A stretch of 14,380 nt of DNA from Asterionellopsis glacialis (taxonomy: Eukaryota; Bacillariophyta; Plagiogrammaphyceae; Rhaphoneidales; Asterionellopsidaceae). Position numbers and translations under genes: made by a program. The notes below the pieces were generated by a model. That model saw only the letters and a list, made by a program, of their open reading frames with translations, did not search any database and had not been told where the DNA came from. Location of the stretch: assembly GCA_014885115.2 (NCBI GenBank), contig WKLE02003268.1:1-14380 (forward strand), written 5' to 3'. Positions 1 to 7,527 of this stretch are shown here, one piece after another (the stretch's first letter is position 1; each line of letters starts with the position of its first letter).

Positions 1-1030
1 GTAAACTAATTTGACGATTAGGTGTTTCACCATGTTGTGACGTGAGCGTCGGAGATGCCATCATGGATGTCAAACCACCTTGTGAATGTAACATTTTTTT
101 TCTACACTATGGGATTATTTTTCAGTGTCTTAGTTGTTGACAAGAAACTAACGGTACTGGTGTGCAGACTTTTTGCAAACCTAAAATTGATTTATCGTGG
201 TCTTGCTTATATTGATTGGCGATCACTTATTCGTGTTGACAGGAGAGCACATCAAACAACAAAATGCAACCCAATAATAAAAAAATTAGATTGGAGTGTG
301 GGATCCAAAAGCGAAGCAAAGTCAACAGACGAAAGGCACTATTGGTGATAAAAACTAAACACACTCTATTCTGTTTCACTATCTTTTTGTTGTCACAGTT
401 CGATTCTACAATTGCTTCTTAAAGATAGAGTGTTCTTGATAGTCGGAGTCTCAAAAAATCTATGTATCTTGTCAACGGCATTACTGTTGCCATAGATTCG
501 GAATCATGCATCTTAATCATCATAACCACGAGATTGCATACAGTAAACGTACGGGCGGGTACTGAACGAGTTTTTGTTCTACCTTTCTTACCTTGTACTA
601 GCAGATGGTACCTGGTACCGTACCTGTACTGGTAACTTACATACCTCGTACGGTAGTCGGACTAGATCTACTTTCCAGACAAATAAAATAATGGATGAAG
701 GTAGAAAGTATCACTATCACTCCATCCAATTGTGCGATCGAGTGTCTGTCAGTAGCTTCCAGTCGTCTGTGCGTGTGTGCGTACAAGTACGTGCCATAGT
801 CAGTATGGGTGTTCCACTCATTCGTTTCTGATGGGCCGATCACAAAATATTTCTGTTGTTCTTTTTGATGTTTCAGCAGAGCATCCGCTGCGTTGTCGTT
901 GCGTTTGATCTTCTCATCTTGGTAGTTGATCTGAAAGCTGAGAACCTCTCATCTTGTTCAACTTATCAAATTTCTTGTGTTTATTTACACAACAGTCACT
1001 TCTAGCAGCCAAGAGAGATATTTTACAAAA
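1..1030. other. Intergenic region, 5' flank of the methyltransferase gene
   Basis: No convincing gene is visible. The open frames here (about 97 and 85 codons) have no recognisable domain and read like chance frames. A cluster of GTAC-containing inverted repeats lies at about 607-655. A 9-bp inverted repeat (ACACTCTAT at 361-369 and ATAGAGTGT at 425-433) is weak. The stretch just before 1031 probably holds the promoter and 5' UTR of the next gene, but I see no clear TATA box. Confidence 0.6.
607..655. repeat. Cluster of GTAC-containing inverted repeats
   Basis: Two GGTACC hexamers sit one base apart (607-612 and 614-619). TACCGTAC at 616-623 is the exact reverse complement of GTACGGTA at 648-655. 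The cluster lies about 380 bp upstream of the methyltransferase start. It could be a set of protein binding sites or simply a local bias; the sequence alone cannot decide. Confidence 0.4.
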
Positions 1031-2734
1031 ATGAAATATTCTATTACTGCCATGATGATTTCGTTATTGAGTGTAATTCGATCTGCCAATGCTTGGAATC
1101 TGTGTGCTGTTGGTCGTCATCGAATAGGTGGTAGTTTGTTATTCCGCAACCAGCATCATGTATTTACAAAAAATGGCGTTGCATCGACCATGAAGCATAG
1201 TCGATTACATGCCAGTTCAACAACTTCTTCGGGATCTCTAGATCAACTACCAATCCAATCAACCCCAGTAGTACCTAAAAAGTTTGTTCCCTTCCCTTTT
1301 CAGTATCATCAAGAATTGACATTACGTGTTTCAGCACTTACCAACTTGGGTATTGGTGTTTGTCGGACGCCTATTGAAGAACCAGAAAAAACAAACGAAG
1401 CAGAAAACAACGTCAATAATAACAATACAAAATCAAAATCATCCGAGGGTGATGCTACCAAGGCTGAATTAAAAACACAAAAGGGTGAATGGGTTATTTT
1501 TGTACCCAATGTCATCCCTGGTGAGTTGATACGGATAAGAGTCTTTCGCAATCACAAATCGTACAGTGATGCTGATTTAATAGAAGTTTTAGAACCCAGT
1601 CAAGATCGTGTGGATCCTGTGTGTCCACTTGCCACAGTATGTGGTGGATGCCAATATCAGCACATGAGTATTAAAGCACAACGACAATGGAAAACACAAC
1701 ACGTACAAGAATTATTAGAACGCATCGGTAGTGCTGAAGGGGCTCAAGTGAGTCCTACAGTAGGGACAGATGAGGTATATCATTACCGTAGTAAGATCAC
1801 ACCTCATTACAATGCACCTAAAAAAATTATTGGAGGTAAATCGTATGAATTGCAAGATATTGGATTTAAACAAAAGGCGAGTCGACGATTAATAGATGTA
1901 CCGTATTGTCATATCGCCACAGAAGCCATCAATGAACGATTAGATTCCTATAGATCAGATTTACGTCGTCAAGCATTAGACGGAACGATACGTCGTCCGA
2001 AACGAGGTGCAACATTGTTATTACGAGAAGCAGATGAAGGTGTGGTTGTGGACCACAGTCAATATGTCACTACAACGGTTGCTGGGTTAAAATTTCGATT
2101 CTTGGCTGGTAATTTCTTTCAGAATAATCCCCACATGCTACCACTCATGGTAGAATATGTTGTGGAAGGTGCAACACGTCTGAATCCTTCCAATGGTAAG
2201 GCCATGACCCATTTAATTGATTGTTACTGCGGATCAGGATTATTTTGTTTAGGGTCAGCGAAAAGTTTTCAAACATGTGTAGGGATTGAAGTAAATGATA
2301 AGGCTGTTGAGGAAGCCAAGGCAAATGCTGCTCTGAATAACATTACCAATTGTGACTTTGTCGCCGCCAGTGCGGAGGCTATCTTTGAAAGTGAAACACC
2401 TGTCAAACAATGCACCAGCAATGCCAATGGGGAGCACAGCAAACCTACCACGACGGAACTATTTGTCCGTGACTTTCCACGTGATACAACAGTTGTTGTG
2501 GTAGATCCACCACGAAAGGGATGTTCGGAAGAATTTTTAGAACAATTATATGCCTTTTCACCTCAACGAGTGGTGTACATGAGTTGCGACCCTGCTACAC
2601 AAGCACGTGATGCTAAAGGACTAATTGAACAGGGTGGGTATGAAATTACAAGTGCTGTGCCATTTGATTTATTCCCTCAAACTAGACATATTGAAAGTTT
2701 GGTTGTCTTTGAGAAGAAAGCAGTAGAATCATAA
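1031..2734 (+). CDS. Predicted plastid-targeted RNA (uracil-5-)-methyltransferase, TrmA/RumA family with Fe-S motif
   Basis: The product should transfer a methyl group from S-adenosylmethionine to C5 of a uridine in rRNA or tRNA. The ATG at 1031 is chosen because the frame further upstream opens only with GTG; this gives 567 residues. Residues 1-21 form a signal peptide ending ANA, followed by Trp22 and a basic stretch, matching a diatom plastid leader. A TRAM-like domain spans about 93-190 but is split by an Asn/Lys/Glu-rich insert (about 115-150). Cys198, Cys204, Cys207 and Cys293 match the RumA [4Fe-4S] pattern (C-x5-CGGC plus a distal Cys). The SAM-binding motif DCYCGSG is near 398-404, DPPRKG at 492-497, the catalytic Cys519 lies in SCDPATQARD, and the probable base Glu555 in FPQTRHIESL. 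The Fe-S motif suggests bacterial-type 23S rRNA m5U enzymes (RlmD/RlmCD-like) rather than TRMT2. The exact substrate is inferred. No intron is needed. Confidence 0.9.
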   Translation: MKYSITAMMISLLSVIRSANAWNLCAVGRHRIGGSLLFRNQHHVFTKNGVASTMKHSRLHASSTTSSGSLDQLPIQSTPVVPKKFVPFPFQYHQELTLRVSALTNLGIGVCRTPIEEPEKTNEAENNVNNNNTKSKSSEGDATKAELKTQKGEWVIFVPNVIPGELIRIRVFRNHKSYSDADLIEVLEPSQDRVDPVCPLATVCGGCQYQHMSIKAQRQWKTQHVQELLERIGSAEGAQVSPTVGTDEVYHYRSKITPHYNAPKKIIGGKSYELQDIGFKQKASRRLIDVPYCHIATEAINERLDSYRSDLRRQALDGTIRRPKRGATLLLREADEGVVVDHSQYVTTTVAGLKFRFLAGNFFQNNPHMLPLMVEYVVEGATRLNPSNGKAMTHLIDCYCGSGLFCLGSAKSFQTCVGIEVNDKAVEEAKANAALNNITNCDFVAASAEAIFESETPVKQCTSNANGEHSKPTTTELFVRDFPRDTTVVVVDPPRKGCSEEFLEQLYAFSPQRVVYMSCDPATQARDAKGLIEQGGYEITSAVPFDLFPQTRHIESLVVFEKKAVES

Positions 2735-2812
2735 TCAAACATTATAAAAGGTTATTTTCTACACCACATGACATTTCTCGCTGTAGAGATCGAAACCGCA
2801 AGAATCAAGGAA

Positions 2813-2836
2813 CCCCTCTTCAAATAAAAAGAGGGG
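2813..2836 (+). terminator. 3' UTR hairpin with AATAAA in its loop
   Basis: CCCCTCTT (2813-2820) pairs perfectly with AAGAGGGG (2829-2836) around an 8-nt loop. The canonical poly(A) signal AATAAA (2823-2828) lies wholly in that loop, about 90 nt after the methyltransferase stop codon. This is a good candidate for the mRNA 3' end signal. The fold is read directly; its role is inferred. Confidence 0.5.
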
Positions 2837-3317
2837 CTGAAACTTAGCCAACATACCGTTTGTTCCAGCACTGTTTACAGCCAGTAATGCGCTTCACTTT
2901 TGTTCGAACACTCTAGAGATTCTCGTATATAAATCTTTTTTTGAAGTTCTAAAGAGTGTACGTTGTTGAATGACTGGGAAACTGGCATTTTAATTTTGAG
3001 AAAGTGAACATTGTGTAGACTAGTGATTCATTTTGTAACGTATAAGTATAGATTATTCTGTTCGGGATTGTTTCCATTTCAGATACTGTAGTTTCAAAAA
3101 AAAACTGTAGTACATTATTTTGTACATACATTCTTAGGAGCTCTTGACCTTACTAATAAATAACAGACATCGATCCTAACACCCATGGAAAGTCATATTT
3201 TTATTCGGGGGCTTAGGTATTACCAATCAATGGAACATGCAACTGTCATAGAGAATGACTGCTGGGTATAAAACAAGTTGAACTATTTTGTTTTGTGACT
3301 TCTTACTTGTTCACGAT

Positions 3318-3409
3318 GATGCGTTTGTATTGCCACTACTCTCTTTCTGTTCTTGATTTGCGAGATGTGTTTGTATTGTCATTTTCTTTAAATTCTTGAT
3401 TTGAATGTA
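3318..3409. repeat. Imperfect two-copy tandem repeat, about 46 bp period
   Basis: The copies begin GATGCGTTTGTATTGCC (3318) and GATGTGTTTGTATTGTC (3364). Both end with TTCTTGATTTG, with a 3-nt length difference in the diverged middle. It reads as an old local duplication in non-coding DNA. Confidence 0.7.
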
Positions 3410-3460
3410 GAAAAGACATTCAATTTTGTTGTCATAACATCACGTTGACATTCCTGGTGT

Positions 3461-3550
3461 CCATCCAATCACGAACACGAGCGTGCCTCGCGTTTCGTGA
3501 ATGTGTGATGGTCCAAAGCCGGCATGACACTAGAAAGTGTGACGGTCCAA
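3461..3550. repeat. Imperfect inverted repeat followed by a 14-bp direct repeat
   Basis: CCATC (3461) pairs with GATGG (ending 3511), CACGAA (3470-3475) with TTCGTG (3494-3499), and CGAG (3478-3481) with CTCG (3487-3490), giving an interrupted stem around a 5-nt loop. Then GTGTGATGGTCCAA (3503-3516) recurs as GTGTGACGGTCCAA (3537-3550) with one mismatch. It may be a cis-regulatory element or a structured transcript. The function is unknown. Confidence 0.5.
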
Positions 3551-4034
3551 GTACTATTAGGCTGGCTTTAAAGCTCTATGTTGAGTGTTTTATGTACACT
3601 ATACTAGATATTTTGTAGGACTCGATTTTGTTTCCTTGAATGAAACAATGAGTCGTTCCCAACATATATACTTACTTCACGACCTACACGCTTCAACTGC
3701 CCCTCGGGAATGAAATACAAAATTGGGTAGGGCCTTGTAAGCCAGAACAAAGCGTACAAGTACTTAGTTGGGTACTGTAATTTTGCATATTTTTCCGCGG
3801 GAGCTGCTTATACGCGGCATACAATCAGTTTTGTTAAATAAAGTATCTTTTGAACCGAAACAATGCAGCTATTCCCACTTCATCGTGAATGATACTTAGG
3901 GAATTTTGTACGGTGGGCTTGTTTCAAATATAACGTTCGTGATTGTAGGGAAGTGAAATATTCTTCCCATGAATCCATAAGAAACTTCTTCTCTCACCTA
4001 CATGCGGGAGAAAAACTTCTGGGATTCTGGGCGA

Positions 4035-4041
4035 TATAAAA
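4035..4041 (+). promoter_or_regulatory. Possible TATA box
   Basis: TATAAAA occurs about 200 bp before the ATG at 4242, inside AT-rich DNA. It is a reasonable core-promoter candidate for the disordered-protein gene, but the match is short and unsupported by transcript data. Confidence 0.3.
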
Positions 4042-4241
4042 CGAACCCATTGGATATAAGGCAAAACAGATACAGTTCCAGTTGCTAGTATGTAGAAATC
4101 GCATCTCGATAAATAGTGTGAAAGTAGCCGAAACTAGAAGTAAAAAAGTGAACGATCATTTATAGAGAAAGAATCCTTGTAGAGAAAGAACCGCATAAAC
4201 CTAGTCTAGAAAATAATAAAAAGGAAACGTAAAAATTAAAA

Positions 4242-6002
4242 ATGATGATGAGTCCTTTGCCAAAGAAGCTTCATCATGGAAGCCGACTTTCCAGAAAACT
4301 AGCCCACCACAATAACTATGACGATTTTGATCGGTGTTCCTTTGTAGATCGATTAATTGAAGAAGAAATGAAAAGTACTGCATCTATACGAGAATTGATT
4401 GCAGAACATAAGAAGAAAAGACAACATCATTTATCTACGAATAATAATAATAATAATACGAATACGAATTCCTATTATTTGAGCAGTGGAGAATTTTCGT
4501 CTTCGAATAGTCGAGAAAAGAAGAAAAATACTCCTTTGACAGCAGAAACATTGGCAAGCAGAGGAGAGGACCTCTCAACAAGTAATAATTATAATACTGA
4601 AAAGCAAAAACAAAAAAAACGAGGAAAATCAAAATCCAAACGATCGAAAAAGCAGCAGCAAAGCTCGCAACTGCCACAAAATGCCAATGAGCAAGACCAA
4701 CAACATGAACGGCAACGAACAAGAATCAGATCCAAGACTCCATCCAATCGTAAAAGACCACAACCATTAGCCGAACATTTACGCAAGAGTTCCGCTGTGG
4801 TACGCTCTTCTCGGGAGAGCGTGGATGATAGTATGATTCCAAGAGCACTCTCCGTTGTCTCGTCCTCCAACACCAACAATAACCAGGACACCCTCCCGCT
4901 GTCTCCTCAAACTTGTCCCGTCACAAATATTCCTGCTGTGGATAAAACAAGAATCATAACCAAGTTAATTTTGGGACACGATTCACCCATGGAAGTCATG
5001 CAAAATATGAAAAATGTAACCTCCTCTGGTACTATTATAACATCGAATTATTCATCTCCACCAAAATCATTCAAATCGAATGAACCATTGATTGAAAAAA
5101 TCAAGCGAACAAGTGAACAGGATTTGTTTTTGCTCAAGGAAAAAAATAAACCCTCTGTTCTAGATACCATGATGGTGGTTGTACCTTCTAGACAACCACA
5201 TCATTTTCAGGACCCAAAACAAGACGTGGAGCCACAAGAAGCGATCCTAAAAGAGGACGTGGTACTATCATCATCACCTGTCTTTCATCCACCATCAGAA
5301 CTACCACCCAACACTAAAAGAAATACAAGTACACTGCATTGTGACAAACAAGGCTTCCCATCTACAAATGACTCTGCTTTGGAAAAGATCTCTTCACAAG
5401 AAGAGGTACAACAACAGCACAAGACGTCAGTACGAGTGGAAGAAGGCCAGAATAACCACAAGTACAACATGATCAAGTGTCTACAGTTTGACCCTACATC
5501 TACACAAGGGAGCAGTATCTATACGTTAGAAAAAGGTTGTCCGGTAGTCATTCGAAAACCAAATGGCACTGTGAACAATACTTGTATTTTCATCATGCCA
5601 TTAGAAGCAACCCAAGAAGAAGAAAAATGGATTACAGAGACTTGTTCTAATCCATTGTTCGCCAAGAAGGATGATGCAACTATTAGTAGAAGAAGTCACC
5701 TCAAAATGTGTCACTCACCAAGGAATACTAAAAACAACAATAGTAACAACAACAGCTTCAGTAACAAGATGCCATCAGCACGCAGTCCTTCTGTTACGAG
5801 AAGGCGTACTACTACAAAGATGTTGTCTTTACCAGAACAACTAGGAATAAAACGATGTCAGTCAGACCCAGAAATCAACAAGGATATTATCAATCAGAAA
5901 GTGCATGATGGCCATCCACAAGAAGACGAAGAACACAATCATGATGGTGTAAGTCTAAAAATGTTACTTGTCAAACCTCCCATGCTTTTTGGTCGACGAT
6001 AA
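4242..6002 (+). CDS. Hypothetical disordered Asn/Ser/Lys/Gln-rich protein
   Basis: I do not recognise this 586-residue protein. It starts with three consecutive Met codons in an A-rich context and runs as one intronless frame. Residues about 33-60 look like an acidic-to-basic amphipathic helix. An Asn run follows (67-72), and a dense Lys/Arg block (121-137) resembles a nuclear localisation signal. Much of the rest is low-complexity Ser, Asn, Gln and Lys, with several SP/TP sites. The most ordered part is about 405-475 (hydrophobic residues around Tyr427 to Pro453). Near the C terminus, RCQSDP (539-543 region) fits an R-x-x-S-x-P 14-3-3 or basophilic-kinase site. There is no signal peptide or membrane segment. 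A regulatory or scaffold nuclear protein is possible but is inference only. The long uninterrupted frame with biased but varied composition supports a real gene. Confidence 0.75.
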   Translation: MMMSPLPKKLHHGSRLSRKLAHHNNYDDFDRCSFVDRLIEEEMKSTASIRELIAEHKKKRQHHLSTNNNNNNTNTNSYYLSSGEFSSSNSREKKKNTPLTAETLASRGEDLSTSNNYNTEKQKQKKRGKSKSKRSKKQQQSSQLPQNANEQDQQHERQRTRIRSKTPSNRKRPQPLAEHLRKSSAVVRSSRESVDDSMIPRALSVVSSSNTNNNQDTLPLSPQTCPVTNIPAVDKTRIITKLILGHDSPMEVMQNMKNVTSSGTIITSNYSSPPKSFKSNEPLIEKIKRTSEQDLFLLKEKNKPSVLDTMMVVVPSRQPHHFQDPKQDVEPQEAILKEDVVLSSSPVFHPPSELPPNTKRNTSTLHCDKQGFPSTNDSALEKISSQEEVQQQHKTSVRVEEGQNNHKYNMIKCLQFDPTSTQGSSIYTLEKGCPVVIRKPNGTVNNTCIFIMPLEATQEEEKWITETCSNPLFAKKDDATISRRSHLKMCHSPRNTKNNNSNNNSFSNKMPSARSPSVTRRRTTTKMLSLPEQLGIKRCQSDPEINKDIINQKVHDGHPQEDEEHNHDGVSLKMLLVKPPMLFGRR

Positions 6003-6209
6003 ACATAACTAAACTTGAAAGCAAGAGAATCAAGTAGTAGAAGAACGTGCATAGTGTTTTTGTATATATTACACCATCATACGTAAAGGCATAATGATAT
6101 CATAATTTGTTCATTCAGTTATATATCAAATATTTTATAATTCAAAGAGAATTTAATCTACCTTCGAGAGACGTCTTGAATCTAAAAGCACTGTGTACTG
6201 TAGTTTTTT

Positions 6210-7228
6210 TCAATTGTGTAGAAGAGAAATCATTATCAACACATGATGGAGCCACACGTTAATCAACAACTTCGTATTCTTCTTAAGGAGTTTCGTTCCG
6301 GATATGTTTTTGATATCATGCTGCTTTCCCACTACAATGTCAAATGCACCAGCCGCATGAAATGTTAAGAAGGCAAATAAAATGTTAAATACAAAGAATG
6401 CGTATTACACGTCCTTGTTCAAATACACATGAATGGACGGATCGTTGGCAACTTGGAAAACCTGCGCAAAAAGTAGGACACTAAATAGACCATTCAAACG
6501 ATTACATATAATGTTCCATGTTTGAAATGCGACATAAAAAATAAGGAATGCTGGTAACATTGAAGCACCCTCCATGTTTGAGGCAAATATCATGAGTGAA
6601 TTAATGTCTTGGATCAAGAAAAGAAGGACTCAAGAACTCTGGAAGTCCACCTGCAATGTAGATTCTCAATCCAAAGAATTCACCGTAAACTCAAGACATT
6701 TTGATGTTTTTGTTTTTGTCGGCTATGGCTGTTTGACAATATCTTGATATGACCCGCTGTAAGTGTTGCTAGGATAGAACTTATAATAGTGTGGACCAGA
6801 AGAGTTTCCTTGACAAATTGCTCATCACCTTGCATGGTCATAATTAGGATTGGAAGTGAAAAGAAAAATCCAATGAAATGATTCATTCCGGCAACAAAGA
6901 CTTCTTGGTTGATTTTTTCTTTCTCGCGAAGGAAAGGCAATTGTTCAAGTCCAAAGCTAGTCATCATACAGCCAGTTTCACGAAAGTTACACTCCGTCAA
7001 AGGGTGTAGATTGTTCGTATCAAGGGAGGTTGTTTTTACAATTGAGAGAATTCCATTGGCACTGAGAACATAGTTGGGCGCATTATTTAATGGAAGGCCA
7101 AGGACCAACTCATATAAACCTGAATAGATGTTGAAGATTGTGTATAACCATGATAAAGGGTTAATGTAGGAATGCTGTGTTTGGAGCGATACCTTTCTCG
7201 TGAAAGTTTGGGCGAATGCCGTCTTGCT
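6210..7228 (-). pseudogene. Decayed multi-pass membrane protein gene
   Basis: The minus strand holds three consecutive coding-like blocks in shifting frames. Block A (7228 to 6680) encodes soluble loops plus hydrophobic stretches such as HFIGFFFSLPILIMTM and LLVHTIISSILATLTAGHI, and has no ATG near its start. Block B (6690 to 6601), in another frame, reads GEFFGLRIYIAGGLPEFLS. Block C (6629 onward) holds SMLPAFLIFYVAFQTW and LFSVLLFAQVFQV, meets a TAA at 6405-6407, then continues in the same frame with YAFFVFNILFAFLTF to a TGA at 6210-6212. The hydrophobic pattern carries across each break, as expected of a membrane protein gene that has accumulated indels and a stop. A frame upstream (about 7161-7230, ending PNTAFLH) may be a further displaced piece. 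The family is not recognised. Introns or sequencing errors are the alternatives. The gene lies head to head with the transporter at 7528. Confidence 0.6.
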
Positions 7229-7527
7229 CTATGTGATCTCTTGTGTATTTTGTGTTCAAAATATTTTTTGATGTTACGCGAACACGAAGAAGGGCATTAA
7301 AAATGATAGAGTTCGCATTTTTCGAAAACCCGAACCTTAGCAAAAAAAATGTTCAATAAACAGAGACTGACCGCGTCGTACCAGTAACAGGTAGAAATGT
7401 ATGTGCTTTTTACTTGTGACCACTGACCAGACAAGCACGAAGGATCGAAAGAGGGATTTCTGTGACGACACAAGAAGAAACTGCGAGAGAGCCAATGAAA
7501 CAAAAACCGCAATAAGTGTATACCTCC

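Larger units (their letters stand above)
2735..4241. other. Intergenic region of 1.5 kb
   Basis: No gene is visible on either strand; the only open frame listed over 60 codons has no coding character. It holds the 3' end of the methyltransferase transcript (hairpin and AATAAA near 2813-2836), a two-copy tandem repeat (3318-3409), a long imperfect inverted repeat followed by a direct repeat (3461-3550), and a TATA-like box (4035-4041) before the next gene. Confidence 0.65.

Noticed and set aside
55..348. 97-codon plus-strand frame
   Set aside because: No domain, and the composition looks random; nothing beside it supports a gene.
398..406. GTTCGATTC, a match to a tRNA B box
   Set aside because: The flanks (CACAG and CTACA) do not pair as a T stem, and no acceptor or anticodon arm fits.
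574..831. 85-codon plus-strand frame and an overlapping minus frame
   Set aside because: Both cover the GTAC-rich non-coding region and have no recognisable protein features.
977..1030. Upstream extension of the methyltransferase frame
   Set aside because: It begins with GTG, not used as a normal eukaryotic start; the ATG at 1031 starts a clean signal peptide.
4435..4891. Minus-strand frames opposite the disordered protein
   Set aside because: They are antisense shadows of AAT/AAG/CAA-rich codons; the Tyr, Phe and Cys runs reflect the complement.
7297..7512. 71-codon minus-strand frame before the transporter
   Set aside because: No domain or hydrophobic pattern linking it to the broken membrane gene; left as intergenic.
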